64,000 nucleotides of DNA from Rhipicephalus microplus (taxonomy: Eukaryota; Arthropoda; Arachnida; Ixodida; Ixodidae). The first letter of the stretch is position 1. Each line of letters begins with the position of its first letter. Made by a program: the position numbers and the translations under genes. Under the pieces are notes generated by a model, which saw only the letters and a program-made list of their open reading frames with translations, did no database searches and had not been told where the DNA came from. The stretch is taken from NCBI RefSeq assembly GCF_043290135.1, contig NC_134701.1, forward strand, positions 100,208,702 to 100,272,701. The letters run 5' to 3'. Positions 9,011-20,900 of the stretch are shown here, piece by piece.

Positions 9011-11365
9011 CAGTCTTTCCCATCAGAAATACACATGATCGTAGAATAGTTGAGTGAGTTCGGGGACGACGACACGAGGATTGAGAGATCTGTATACTTC
9101 CTATGTCCACAAACTGCCTTGAAGTCTCTTCTGCTAAAAACAAAGCGATGCTGTTCGACTGAAACACAAAAATGAAATAGTTGAGAATTCGCAAAAAACT
9201 CGAGCAACGAGAACAGCGACTGACAAAGAATGAGACTTCACCGCGAAGACAACCGCTTCATTTCTCGTTACGAGGAATGGGCGTAACTTTTGTGTGCTCT
9301 GTAATTTGAAAGACAAAGCAAGCGTAGTACTTGATGAAACCGTAACTGAGCCGCTTCGGGATCACAATTACGCCACTCACGTTAACAATCGTATGTAGAG
9401 TTCTGCCATGTTCTCACTGATAAGCCACGCCTTTTGAGTCCCGCCGGTTGGTGCATTTTTTGAATACGAGCAGCTACTCACATCGTCATGTGCTGCGCTA
9501 AGTTGTTTGAATATTTGTTTCTGAAGTTTGATTTGTATATTTTCTTTGCACACAATAATGGCATGTCGTATTCAAGACAGGTCACCATCACCCATAAACT
9601 TTCATGTCGTATACTTAGTGCCAACTATCTTGCCGTCACTGTTCAACCACAATGGCAGTGATGGTAAATGCAAGATCCTAATTGGTTGCGTTATTTTGGA
9701 AGCTGTCTACGGTCTCATCTTTTTCGATAGGTTCAATGACACTATACGAAACATTGTCGTTTAATGTCATTTTTAAGAACAGTCAAGCTCAGGAGATGGT
9801 CGTTGAAAACGTTTCCTTGATCGCTTGCTTGTTCCTCTGTCCATTATCCTAATCATAACCTATTAACACTAATCATAACCCCTGCTGCGGTATTACATAA
9901 AAAGAGCATACATAAGAAGAAAGGAACGCTTAAACAATATTGTAAGCAAGCAAGTAAACTAATTACCATTCTTTAAAAGAACACGTGAAATTCCGAATAT
10001 TACAAAATACAAGTGAAGAATAACGCCCTCAAAAAGAACAAACCACGAAAAATCACAACTTTTACACGTCAGCAGTGAACAAATATGTTCGCACGTTTCA
10101 AAATTTGATAGCTTCATTCTGTCTCTTTCACACTACGAGAACTTGGCCAAGAAGCTCGTGGTGATTGTAAGAAAAAAATTAGGTGCATGCGAGGGAACAT
10201 AAAAATAATTTTTTGTTATCAGTTTTATTGGAATAAGACAATGAAAAAAAGTATTGAGATGCTCTTAAGAATTTTCGATCACTTAAAACTCCTTAAAGTC
10301 TATAGTTCTATGACGTTAAGTTAATGGTGATTGAAGAATGCTGCCTCTCTTGGTTTCCGGTGAAATTGCGACTTGACAAGCTGTATCTCCGAGCTTAAGC
10401 AAATCTTTGCATGGGCACCGCTTCACACAGGCACCGCATCCTTTGCCAGTGCGGGAAATTCTACAGAAATCATGTTCTTGGAGCACAAGTGTTAGGCTCG
10501 CACTCCAACGTTGAGTGTTGTCACCAGTGCCGGAATGACCAGCAGAGCAAACGAGGATAAAATAGAGCGAGAGACTTCCGCAAGGATAGAGCCGTGCACA
10601 CGATGGGTGGTGATATGGGGGGGGGGGGCAATACTTTTATTAGGTAGATGAAAGATGCGCTGTCTGGTGCGTTGGCTTCGGTTTTGGCTACAGACTATTA
10701 ACAGAAAGGACTTAAAATTATTCATTTGACTCACCCGCTTAATGACCTTGATTAAAAGTTCATTGTATGCTGCCTAAGTAATGCTTTTACGAATCTGTCG
10801 ATGCAGTCTGCCACAGCAAAGGGTACACCGCAAGTTAAACGTAGATACATCTTTACCCTAACAATTCAATAATAATGGGCACGTTTTTCAAACAGCCTGT
10901 ATAAATGAATAATTAAATAAATAAATAAATTATTACATAAATAAAATGAATTGAAGAAGACGAGTGCTACTCAGAAAGGCAGAGGGTATCGTGACCGCTT
11001 TTCTGTTATATAAGAGAGTGGCGCTCTAAAACGCCTCAATGAAAAATAAAAAGATATGTCTGTGCGTGCTTTTTTCGCCCCCTATATATGAATATAACTA
11101 GAAAAAAAGGCGGTAGCCCGTATACCACCAGGAGGTGTAATGGGCTCAAGCCAATCAAACATAAATGAACTGGGGAAATTTCCCAAGTTCATTTTTTTAA
11201 AAAGTAAAATAATTCAAAAAACAATGACAAGGGTAAAATCTAATGAGTGTGGCATTAAAGTGCAATAAACAAAAACGAGCAGGTCGATATGCAGCAGCAG
11301 TGTATTTCCCGAAGCTCAGTGTTTGGGGTTGACGTGCGTGTGTGCGCGCGCGCGTGTGTATTTAA
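9011..11365. other. Gene-free AT-rich stretch
   Basis: No domain is recognisable. Low-complexity items are a 12-G run at 10617-10628, an (AAAT)n-like patch at 10905-10945, a GCGCGCGCGCGTGTGT patch at 11345-11360 and the palindrome listed separately. Confidence 0.6.
11163..11194. repeat. 32-bp near-perfect palindrome
   Basis: The arms read AAATGAACTGGGGAAA and its inverse, with a single mismatched pair and no spacer. It could extrude as a short cruciform, but no promoter or gene lies next to it. Confidence 0.7.
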
Positions 11366-11598
11366 TTTGATTTGTGGGGTTTAACGTCCCAAAACCACCA
11401 TATGATTATGAGAGACGCCGTAGTAGAGGGCTTCGGAAATTTCGACCACCTGGGGTTCTTTAACGTGCACCCAATTCTGAGCACACGGGCCTACAACATT
11501 TTCGCCTCCATAGGAAATGCAGTCGCCGCAGCCGGGATTCGAACCCGTGAATCTGGGTCAGCGGCCGAGTACCTTAGCCACTAGGCCACCGCGGCGGG
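11366..11598 (-). mobile_element. tRNA-derived SINE with ATCA-type tail, minus strand
   Basis: On the minus strand the head has an A-box region GTGGCCTAGTGGCTAAGGT and a perfect B-box GGTTCGAATCC (11529-11545). The body has CACGTTAAAGAACCCCAGG, and the tail has CTCTCATAATCATATGG, TTTTGGGACGTTAAACCCC and an A/T-rich end. It is the same family as 1803-2062 and better preserved. A (GT)n tract abuts its 5' end. Confidence 0.85.
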
Positions 11599-11601
11599 GC
11601 A

Positions 11602-11639
<38 letters not shown>

Positions 11640-11649
11640 GTGTGTGTGG
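11602..11649. repeat. (GT)n microsatellite
   Basis: About 24 GT dinucleotides with one GC interruption, lying directly upstream of the SINE at 11366-11598. Confidence 0.95.
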
Positions 11650-11694
11650 TTACAATGCGTTGCCGTTGAATGCGGGAAAGACCAAATAAAATTA

Positions 11695-12018
11695 CGAAGT
11701 GGCATGCGAGCCAGTGGTATTGAGAATGAGCTAAACGTTGAAGAGGATGATAGCAGTACCCTCTCTGATGTCGAAGCCCATTTCTTCACCAGGAGCAGTG
11801 TAGCCAGGCACGTCGGGCTCTCATTTCAACCAGCGATGCAACAAGAAACCTTCAGCAGCCTGTTTGCCGCTGCAAACTTAGACAAGGCGCCATTTGAAAT
11901 ATTAACTTGCTCAAAAAAAAAAAAGCCAGTGATACGTACTCGCGCAAGCGTTGCGGATGCTATGGTTCATGTACTTAGTGAAAATGGAGCCGTGATGCTA
12001 TCGTTATCAGTCACATAG
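11695..12018 (+). CDS. Hypothetical open frame, about 107 codons
   Basis: From the end of the GT tract to a TAG at 12016-12018 the frame stays open through a varied, non-repetitive amino-acid sequence. Acidic residues cluster early (E-D-D-S-S-T-L-S-D-V-E) and a lysine run is encoded by 12 A residues near 11915. No domain is recognised and no promoter or splice site was established. It is on the opposite strand to the neighbouring retroelement. It could be an exon or pseudogene of a host or DNA-transposon gene, or a chance frame. Confidence 0.25.
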   Translation, partial: RSGMRASGIENELNVEEDDSSTLSDVEAHFFTRSSVARHVGLSFQPAMQQETFSSLFAAANLDKAPFEILTCSKKKKPVIRTRASVADAMVHVLSENGAVMLSLSVT

Positions 12019-12239
12019 CTTTTCCCCCAACTTTGTTGGCATAACAGCGACTATAATCGAGAGGTGGGGCATAAACAACAAGAAGATACGCAGGGAGGTT
12101 GACCAGGCACATGCCGTACGCTGGGGGAATGGGAAGGGGGCATAAAGATGAGCGAGACGGGAAAGAGAAGAGAAATAGAGAGAGAGGAAAAACAAAAAAA
12201 GAAGCATTGTCAGCCAATCAGCTGGCGCGTATGCAGCTG

Positions 12240-13255
12240 TGGCACTACACAAAAGTTAAAGGTGGTCACGTAAGCCTGTAGTCCTCAAAAAGCACAAGAC
12301 AGCTTTGACTGCTTTTTGGGCCGACGAAAGGCGATGACGGTGTTCCAGTAGCATCTCCACAGTGAGTGGCCGATCGTGCAATTGTCGCAATGCGTCCGAA
12401 AGCTTCTGTCTTTCAGAGGCAAATCGAGGGCAATGTCATATCAGATGGTCGATGTTTTCTTTGGTGCAGCAGACGTCGCATTCCGCATTGTCGGTCAGTC
12501 CGATGAGGGTTCTATATGCTTTTGTGAAGGCAACCCCCAACCAAAGGCGACAAAGAAGTGAAGCTTCACGTCGACGAAGTCCGGATGGAGGTCAAAGTTC
12601 CAGTCGAGGGTTCATTTGGTATAGTCTCGTATGTCTTATGCTTGGAGTGTTCCACTCCTGCAGACTCAGACTACGAGCCAGGTGACGAAGTTTCTTTGCA
12701 GCGTCAGTCCTTGACAAAGGAATCAGAAGGGTGTGCTCTTCTTGGTGCGATGTGCGAGCCACGTTGTCAGCGGAATCATTGCCACTGATCCCACAATGGC
12801 CTGCAAGCCACTGAAACTTGACCTCGTGGCCTGTTTCTGTGACGTAGTGAACAAGCTTGACAACTTCGTAAGTTAATTGTTCATGGCAACCTCGTCGAAG
12901 GACTGACTGCATGCTGGTTTTGAGTCTGAAAACACAGCCCATTTACTTGGTCTTTGGGGTTTGATGTACTCTAGGGCACCACGCAAAGCCGCAAGTTCTG
13001 CCGCAGTAGACGTAGTGACATGTGACAGTTTGATTCGCAGAGTGATTCCTCTAGCGCTGGAATCACCACCGCACCACCAAAAGCAGACGCTGTGGTTGAA
13101 CCATAGGTGTATATGTGCACGTGGTTGTTGTATATTTCGTGCAGAAGGCTCAAGCTCAATTGTTTTAGGGCTGGTGCAGGCAAATTCGATTTTTTCTGTA
13201 TTCCTGGAATTGAAACACGCACTTGTGGAAGTGTCAGGCACCACGGAGGATACAC
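12240..13255 (-). pseudogene. Element C RNase H and C-terminal tail
   Basis: The frame from 13255 has H-I-Y-T-Y-G-S-T-T, where the first catalytic Asp of RNase H (normally Y-T-D-G-S) is Tyr. The frame from 12942 has F-Q-W-L-A-G-H-C-G-I-S-G-N-D-S-A-D, the conserved end of RNase H. Beyond it (12590-12240) a broken frame has C-D-V-C, then H-L-I, stop, H-C-P-R-F. This Cys/His tail follows RNase H in I and R1 type proteins. Loss of the catalytic Asp makes the domain inactive even apart from the frameshifts. Confidence 0.75.
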
Positions 13256-14968
13256 CAGTTTCTCAGCAGGCGTAAACCTGACGTAAACGACGCACGATGA
13301 GCACAGACAATTGCACTAAATTTCGTGCGGGGCATCTCAGCAGCGAGGGTTGCCAAGTGGTGGGAAGGATTCCTAGCATGTTGCCTTAGGTACGTACGCA
13401 TCGTTTCAATGGTGATGTGCGTCATGATCGAGTAGTCCTGTGCAATGGCAATTGTTTCAGCTGTCGATGCGCAGCGGGGTAAACCAAGGCATATCCTAAC
13501 CGCTTGGGCTTGAATATTTTGGATTTTGCGCAGGTTCGTTTTGCACGTGTTAAATATAACAGGTAGGCTATACCGCAGGAATCCAATAAATAATACCTTG
13601 TACAGCTGTAACATAGACTCGACAGACATTCCCCAACTTTTCCCAGCAAGAAACCTGAATAAGTGACAATTGGCAGTCAGCCGCTTTTTTGCGTAGTTTA
13701 CGTGGGGTGTCCAAGACAGGTTTCGGTCGATTACGACTCCCAAAAACTTGTGACTCCGGCTGATGACACTAACTGCCCGTTAATTGATAGGCCTTAAGTG
13801 TACATTGGTTTTCTGGTGAAAGTCACGACTGCACACTTCACACTTGCCTTAAGCGTACATTGGTTTTTTGGTGAAAGTCAAGACTGCACACTTCTCACTT
13901 GCGATTTCTCACTTGTTTGCGTAGGTGGTACGATGTCACTGATGCTACCTTCTGAAGTCGAGCGCGAAGTTGAAGTCGAGTCACACCTGATGTCAAGACA
14001 CAGATGTCATCAGCATAAATGGAAAGTCGTACATTGCTTGGTTGCTTGCCAACTAGTTCAATGAGTGTTAGGTTGAACAGCGTCGGGCTTAGCACTCCAC
14101 CTTGCGGGACTCCTCGGCTGCAGTAATACTCGGGTGTCGGGCCATTTTCTGTCTGCACGTGAAATGATCTGTTCAGTAGGTAGCTCTGAACCCACGTATA
14201 TATCCTGCCACCGAGTCCCACTCATTCTAGTGCGCTGAGAATGGCTTCGTGAGTGACATTGTCGTATGCCCCTTTAACGTCAGAAACAGAGCAGCAGATA
14301 ACCGTTTGCAGGCCCTCTGGTGTTCTGCATATGTCACCAAGTCAACTACATTGTCAATTGACGAGCGGCCTCGTCTGAACCCGGACATGGCATCTGGATA
14401 TATTTCGTAGAACTCTAAGTACCATTCCAGACGCGTTAAAATCATCATTTCTATTACTTTTCCCACACAGCTCGCGAGGGCAATCGGGCGGTAAGAGGAA
14501 ATGTCTAAGGGTGACTTTCCGGCTTTGGAATTGGATTCAGGCGAATTAACTTCCATTCGTTTGGAACCATGCCAGTTTGCCAGGAGTCGTTGTACAGCTG
14601 CATGAGAGTTTTCCGAGCTTGATCTCGTAGGTGACACAGAGCGCGGTAAGTGATGCCATCAGGTCCAGGCGCTGAAGAACGTCTACACAAAGCAAGCGTC
14701 CTTGAAAACGAAATCTACATTCGGGGATCACGTGAGAATACAGAAAGTCGGGCGTCTTCGTCCCAGTTTAATTTGCCCCGCAGGCAATCCTTCGACAGAA
14801 AGAATCTGCGACATTAATCTCTTCGCTGCGTAAGTGAAGTGCCAGAGATTTTAATGTGTAGAGCTCAGTAATGGTTGTACGAAGACCCCGGACAGTTCTC
14901 CAGATTAGTGACTGAGGCTTTCTGGGATGCAAAGACTTGCAAAAAGATACCCATCGTTGCTCGTCCAA
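13234..14968 (-). pseudogene. Element C reverse transcriptase
   Basis: The linker piece has F-C-K-S-L-H-P near its start. The RT begins with S-S-A-P-G-P-D-G-I-T-Y, has S-Y-R-P-I-A-L-A-S-C-V-G-K in another frame, and G-F-R-R-G-R-S-S-I-D-N. In the frame from 14221 it has G-V-P-Q-G-G-V-L-S-P and the catalytic S-I-Y-A-D-D (YADD at 14006-14017). The frame 13743-13234 continues with G-V-V-I-D-R-N-L-S-W, the usual thumb start. At least three frame changes occur, so it is a pseudogene. Confidence 0.8.
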
Positions 14969-15117
14969 CTTGTAATTTATAATACTATAATATACTATAT
15001 TATACTATAAAACTCTAATCGAGAGCATTCACGCAAAAGTTATGATGGACAACGACAGTAAGGAAGCTGATTCGGAGTATGAAGCGACGTCCTGATAAAG
15101 TATTGGTAGCTAATGCG

Positions 15118-18100
15118 TGTCATGTGGATGTCATTGAAACAGAGTTGCGCATGACAGTCACCAACTGAAGTAGATACGCACGAGATTTTTTATGGCTAAA
15201 CGGCCCATAATAATGCGCGGGTAGTGTTGCATCACTGTTATGCACACGAAAATGGGTCAGAATGTGCTGCGTGTTTGGGCATTCATTAAAGAAGTGCTGA
15301 TCGCTCAAGCAAGGTAAACCACACATACACCTGTCCAATGCAGTTATATTTATTCGATGAAGATAACACTAGCTTTTAGTGTGTTGTACAAGTCCATACA
15401 AAATTCCTCACCAGGTAACTGTTGAGGAATTTCGTACGGACTTGTGATCCAATAAAATAGCTTTTTCTCAGGTCCCTCAATCTGCCTATGGGTGTGCTAA
15501 TACGAATTCAACGTTTTAATAAACTGAGTCCGTATTGAACGAATTTGTGTTTTGGTCTAACGCACGAAGCCTGACGTCCTTGTTGATGCATCTGCTGCGT
15601 CAGCTAGTTCACTTTCCAGAATTTTCATATGGTCAGGTACATGATACACTTTTAAAATTTTGCCTGACGTGATTATATGCCTAAGAAGCAGCTTGATGTT
15701 CCAAATTCTTTCGTCGTTATCAGTGAGACTTAACAGTTTCATTCGAAGTAATAGACAGTCTGTGTAAATGTGGACTGGCGTGTTAAAAATATTTGTAAAA
15801 ACGAAATGGAGTGCTTGTTGGAATGCAATCAATTCCATTTCGTATGCTCTTGAAGCCTTACGCATCATGAAATTTCTGACAATTATGATTTTTTCATCTC
15901 CTGTCAAAGCAATGTATGCCGCTCTCGCCAAGTATGACGTGTGTGAGCCGTTGGTGTATACGTGAATGGCTTTTGGTTTGAAAATAGCCGCTTCTTGCGA
16001 TTGTAAGAGCTTAGTGAAACTAAATTTTTAATTTTTACTGGGGTGTCGAGCCCACATGCTGCAAGAATATAGTATGTCAGCTGGTATGAATGTTTTACAC
16101 CATATTAAGTTACGTTCCATAATATGAATAAGGAAAAATTCTGCAGATAGTCTATCCAACTCTAGCGGTAACGGAGACGCCTTAGTGAGAGTCTGTAGAG
16201 ATGACGTACGTGTGGTGTGAAATGCACCTGTTAAAGAAATTAAGACGGTTCAATGAACCGATAAAACTCACGCCCTAATGAATTTCGATGGGAAGATAAT
16301 CTACCATACTGGAGATGCGTATGTGAGAGGGGGCAGTATCACTTGACTGTATAGGGTCGTCTAAAGAGTGTACTGTATAGTGAATGACGTTATTTACCAA
16401 ATGCGAGGTGGCGGGACGTGGACACTTCTGCTTTTACTTTTGTGTAATCAATGTGGGCATGAAAACTTACAAAGGGGTCAAGTATTATGCCTAAAATCCT
16501 AATTTTTTTGTTGTGTTTAAAAAACCGCCAGGCATGCGAATAGATGGGTGGCGTTTAGACGGATGATACCGTCATGACAATGATGATATCGTCCGCGTAC
16601 GCCTGCATGTGTACGCCGGGAGGCACGGGAAGATTGAGTGGGCTGTGCATTACTATATTCCACAATAGCGGACTTATAGCGGATTCCTACGGGCTTCCAA
16701 TGGTTGTGTAAACTGTCTTTCGAGCGACATTGGTTTAAACACTAACGGTGCGGTTCGATAAAAAGGATTTGAGTAGGCAGTACACGTTTTGTGGACACGT
16801 GGGTTCGCCTAGAAAGTTTAAGACTGCAGGATGTGAAACGCTATCGAATGCTCTTACAAAACCAAGAGATATGAGTATGGTAGAAAGTTTGGATGACTTG
16901 TACTCAGCTAATTTGCTTCGGAGTGTGTACAATGCTAAAGTAGCACTTTTACTATGCGTAAAACCACTTGATTATTGTGAAGAGGATGAATAATGTGGAG
17001 GAAATATACAGGCAAGCATTTAGGAGTCTTTTTATTACTTTACTAGAGACAGAGTTCAGTACTATTGGTCTATATGCCTTAGGCAAATCGAGTGCACGAC
17101 CTGGCTTTGGCATGAATATTACTTTTCCTCTTCTCCAAGCCTGCGAGAAGTGTCCAGTTCTTAAAGTGGTATTGACAATAAAATTGAAAAACTGGGGATG
17201 GTATTTAAATAATCCTGTAATGAACGGTTAGGTTAATTCGTCGTGTCCGGGAGCAGAGTGGGAATCGCCCTGTTTCATCGCACACTCTATCTCAGATATT
17301 GTAAAGGGAGGGTCAGAAGTGTGCCACGAGTAAGAACTAGCCCCATTGTCACGCGTGATAAAGTGGTGCGCGTTGTCTTCAGAACAGCTGTCCACTGCTA
17401 CCAATGTATCGTGTAGGAGCCGGGCGGGCGTCATTACAGAAGTTGTGTGAGTGCCGTTAGGCAAATCTAGAGCAGGAAGAAAAGTTACTAGCTGGTGTTT
17501 TTGAAACGCTGTTTTGAAAACATCAACATATAAATATTTCTAGAGTAAGAAAGTCAGAAATGCCTTTATCAAACCATGATTTTGCTTTCCTAATTTCATC
17601 CTTCGCTGATATCGTCGTCGCATAGCCCGAACACGCTTACGTTCGATAGTCAATTGTGGTGTCCACCCAGCATTTTCGAATTTACTACGCTATGTTATGC
17701 GTCGTGAATAACGTGGGCCTAAAGCGGAATATATGGCATAAAACTTGTGTATAACTATGTCTGAGGCTCCAGGTGACCCAATGTTGAAGCCGAGTATCTT
17801 TGTGAACCAAGTATCGTCCTTTAATTTGTTAGGAATTTTCGCTCTTCCTGGGTTAGTAAATCGTTTAGCCCTGCTGGTATGTGCTTGCGAGAACGAGAAT
17901 TCAATGTAGTTGTGGCCCGAGATAGTAGGGATTCGGAGAACCTTCCAATGGTAAGCATCGCGAATGAAGTCATGCGAACCCATAGTTAAGTCTATCCATG
18001 AATCTGCATACGGAGTTGCGAAAGTTGGAGCGTAGGTGGGGTTATTATGACTGAGTCATTCGCTGTCACGCATTGGACTAGCTGAGAGCCGCGAAAATCC

Positions 18101-18640
18101 CCTGGAGCTGCCCCCCCCCCCCATTCTTTGCTTACAAGTGAAATCTCCGGCTAATATGACAGTAAAAGCTGCAAATATTGAAACTACACATTGCAACTCA
18201 TCCAGAACTGTATCACTAGGTCTTTGTGGTGGGCAATACAGAGCTCTCAGTAGTAATGTTTGGTCACGGCTTTCACACTTTACTGGAACAACCAAATCTG
18301 TTACGTGTAATGGGAATAAGTCAAAATTAGTGTTGCGTACTAGAAGCATGGCGCGAGGATAATTTGGTGCCTAGAACTTTGTTATGGTGTAGTAAGCCTT
18401 GAACAGTGCCTGCGCGAATGTGCGGGTCACAAACGAAGGCAAAATTGAAATGTTGTTGCGTCATGTATTCTATTAATAATTTTGTAGCATCACGTGTATG
18501 GTACAGATTAGCCTGTAGGAATTCTAGGTTATTGCTGTGAGTCATGTTAGTTCTGATCAATTTTAAATGAGAAGCGCGACGCCCTCCCTGAAATAAAAAT
18601 GCACAGAGCAGTGAAGAGCCTCTTTTCATGTATCGCAGCG
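15118..18640 (-). pseudogene. Element D ORF2 (endonuclease, RT, RNase H)
   Basis: The frame from 18629 has L-E-F-L-Q-A-N-L-Y-H-T-R, the N-terminus of R1/LOA endonucleases. The frame 18349-18056 has Y-C-P-P and L-A-G-D-F, where the usual Asn after Asp-Phe is Thr. An RT entry with S-A-P-G-H-D-E-L lies at 17228-17464, and A-F-D-S-V-S-H-P-A-V-L lies at 16735-16932. An RNase H-like piece (15931-15557) has A-Y-E-M-E-L-I-A-F and V-H-I-Y-T-D, and a Cys-His tail with C-M-C-G and C-P ends near 15118. No Y-x-D-D box was located in the most decayed stretch. The copy is dead. Confidence 0.7.
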
Positions 18641-19039
18641 TGAACTATGACCCCCCGCATATCTTGAGGAAAGAAATGTCGTGTAATGTCGTGGGATGTG
18701 TAGTTACGTGTACATGTGTGCCATCTGGTGTAATTGTGTATATATATGACATGATTAGAAGAATAGCGAATGCAGCGACCTCCATGTGGTTCATAGGAAT
18801 GAGTCGAGAAGAACGCGTGTACTAATGTAAGAAACCATGAATAACACTGCACGTTATAGAGGTCGCTGCATCCCTTTTCGATGTACACGCCTCTTAGACT
18901 ATCCGTAGTCCGTTCTGGCCCTCATGCGGGCGACATATTGTCGTAATATAGGACAAATTTCGTGTACAGTTCGACGGGAACTAAATCTTGCGAACTTTTG
19001 TCATTCGCTGCAAACAATTCCAGGGTCTTTCATTCTAAG

Positions 19040-20240
19040 AGTGCATGCTTCGCCAAGATGTGTCCCCGTGCAATTCGTACACTCCACTTTGTTAGGGTCG
19101 TTGGCTACAGGACAAGCCTTTCTTGTATGACCTTATGTTGCACAGTATGCGCACAATGGCACATGAAAGTCCACACTCACGCTTCATGCAGTCCAACCGA
19201 GAAGAACTCGTCCCTGAGCAAGCAGTGAGCGACAGGTGGAAGGATACACTTCGAGCACACGTGTGATGTTGCCCGATCGCTCCTTGTACGATACCGTCAC
19301 TCGAATTGTGGTCGGGTCAAAATGTAGGTTCGGTTGGCGCATTTTTAGCTGATAGATGATGTTGGCGGCAAGAATATCGGAGTCTACATTGGTGAGTTTG
19401 ACGCGAGGTTTTTAAAAGCTTTTGGGGCAAGCGAACTGATAATGTCATGCTTGTGATTGCGTTCTTTTGAAGTGCATTCTTTAACCTAGTAATAAAGTTA
19501 TGGTCGTTTGTTAATATTGTTAATCCATGACGTGTATTTCTGATTGTCCGTTCATCAGTGTTTTACATTATGGGGTCATTGTTTGAACTAATAATCTTCG
19601 TGAGCTCACTGGCAGTATTGGTCGACGAAATGAGTTTTGTTAGAAACATAATAGGCTCATGCTCTCGCCTGGTGGTGTGTGTTGTGGGTTGTTCAGCAAT
19701 ATCTGACCAGTGCGATGGCAGCACAGGGTGAGAACGAGTCTCCGGCCAAACTGGCGGGATTGCGGTAGGACGCGCCGTGCCCCGCGCGGCTGCCGCCGCA
19801 TAAGTCGCGGCCGTATGGGCAGCCTGAGGAGCCCAGAGTGCCGCACCGAGAGAGGCGAAATGTCTCCACAAGGCCAACTGGTGACGAAGTTCGTCCATTC
19901 GGTCACCTTGGTTTTCTGCAAGTGCTCGAGTATCAGCACACTCCTGTACGATCCTGTTTCTGATGTGCGACCACGCGGTGGAAAGATGCTTGCGCCATTT
20001 CATCCTTTACGGCAGCCAGTCTTGTATTCTGCGCCATTCCCACTGCAGAAGGCAAGTGAATGTCGGGAATGTCAGGGATTGTCAGAACAGGAGTGACTGG
20101 CACATTCTGCAAATCTACATCTAGCAGCGCCCTGTCGCCATCCGGCGAAAACGCCAAATTATTCAATCGAGGTGAATCCCCCTACCAGGATGACCGCCTG
20201 CCATCGGAGGCTGTACAGAAACGGCCTGTGGCTCAGACAT
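19040..20240 (-). pseudogene. Element D ORF1 (gag-like, two zinc knuckles)
   Basis: The likely start is the Met at 20240 (M-S-E-P-Q). The N-terminal half is Ala/Pro-rich with an H-Q-L-A-L-W segment. A middle region (about 19400-19200) reads K-P-R-V-K-L-T-N-V-D-S-D-I, the conserved core of R1-type ORF1 proteins. Two knuckles follow: C-A-Y-C with G-H-T-R-K-A-C (19153-19110), and C-T-N-C with H-L-G-E-A-C (19081-19045). ORF1 binds element RNA and chaperones reverse transcription. Frameshifts and stops, including one at 19563, break the frame. Confidence 0.7.
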
Positions 20241-20579
20241 ACCCGAGCGGGTATGAGCCAGCCATGTTGAAACCAGCAGCCGGCGGCTTAAGATACGACT
20301 GTTAATTGCGGCCAAATGGCCAATGATTGAGCCTCGAGCCCATTTTGAACGGAATCCCAAGGTGTTCGAAAGCAACACCGAAATAAATTTAGAGAGCCGG
20401 AAGAGAGAATACCTGACTTTTTGCTGAAAAACAGCGAAGCCTGTGCGTGTCAATCCTCTTCTCTTTCTCAGACGTGCTTCTTACTGTGTTTGTGGGTCCA
20501 AACCAAACGCAGCAAAATTGAAAGAAGTATCGCGCGCAGAAAAGTATACTTGCGGGTACTCAGACATGTAAGGCATTTT

Positions 20580-20621
20580 AAATGCGAAGCATTTCTCGGC
20601 GAACTTCGGCGACTTTCAGCG

Positions 20622-20687
<66 letters not shown>

Positions 20688-20717
20688 GCTATCTATCTAT
20701 CTATCTACCTATCTATC
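20580..20717 (-). mobile_element. Terminal fragment of the Helentron-like family plus (TATC)n
   Basis: The hairpin AAATGC-GAA-GCATTT (20580-20594) and the following CGGCGACTTTCAGCG-type sequence match, in reverse, the terminus at 1157-1199. A (TATC)n tract (20622-20717) follows. The core minisatellite seen at 1-780 is absent, so this is a truncated or different subfamily member. Confidence 0.6.
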
Positions 20718-20828
20718 CGCTTGTTTAGGTGCTCTCATGGTCATCCCACTTACTTCGCTTGAACCAAAATTAGCATGAGAGGGTATGATGTATTAACGAA
20801 TACGATGCGCTTGTCAAGATATGAATCG

Positions 20829-20885
20829 GGCGTCTCTCATAATCATATAGTGGTTTTGGGACGTTAAGCCCCACATATCAATCAA
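20829..20885 (+). mobile_element. 5'-truncated SINE tail with target-site duplication
   Basis: Only the last 57 bp of the ATCA-tailed SINE are present: GGCGTCTCTCATAATCATAT through TCAATC. The 15-bp word TCAAGATATGAATCG lies immediately before (20814-20828) and after (20886-20900). This is a target-site duplication, slightly ambiguous because the tail also contains TCAA. Severe 5' truncation with a duplication shows L1-style target-primed insertion. Confidence 0.85.
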
Positions 20886-20900
20886 TCAAGATATGAATCG

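Larger units (their letters stand above)
12230..14970 (-). mobile_element. I-like non-LTR retrotransposon with RNase H (element C)
   Basis: The minus strand carries, in order, an endonuclease-RT linker (14968-14768), RT (14731-13895), thumb region (13743-13234), RNase H (13255-12592) and a Cys/His C-terminal tail (about 12590-12240). RT followed by RNase H places it in the I/R1/LOA/jockey group. The apurinic endonuclease and ORF1 are missing at the 5' end, and several frameshifts and stops separate the pieces. A 5' boundary close to element D suggests adjacent or nested insertion. Confidence 0.8.
15110..20453 (-). mobile_element. R1/LOA-like non-LTR retrotransposon, near full length (element D)
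   Basis: On the minus strand a gag-like ORF1 with two CCHC knuckles (20240-19040) is followed by an ORF2 with apurinic endonuclease, RT, RNase H-like and Cys-rich C-terminal parts (18640-15118). This is the layout of R1/LOA-group elements. All parts are degraded. The 5' UTR would extend to about 20453 or slightly beyond, and the 3' end abuts element C near 15000 with an A/T-rich ATACTATAATATAC stretch. Confidence 0.8.

Noticed and set aside
12099..12281. Small plus-strand frame rich in Glu/Lys/Arg
   Set aside because: It comes from a purine-rich patch antisense to the tail of element C.
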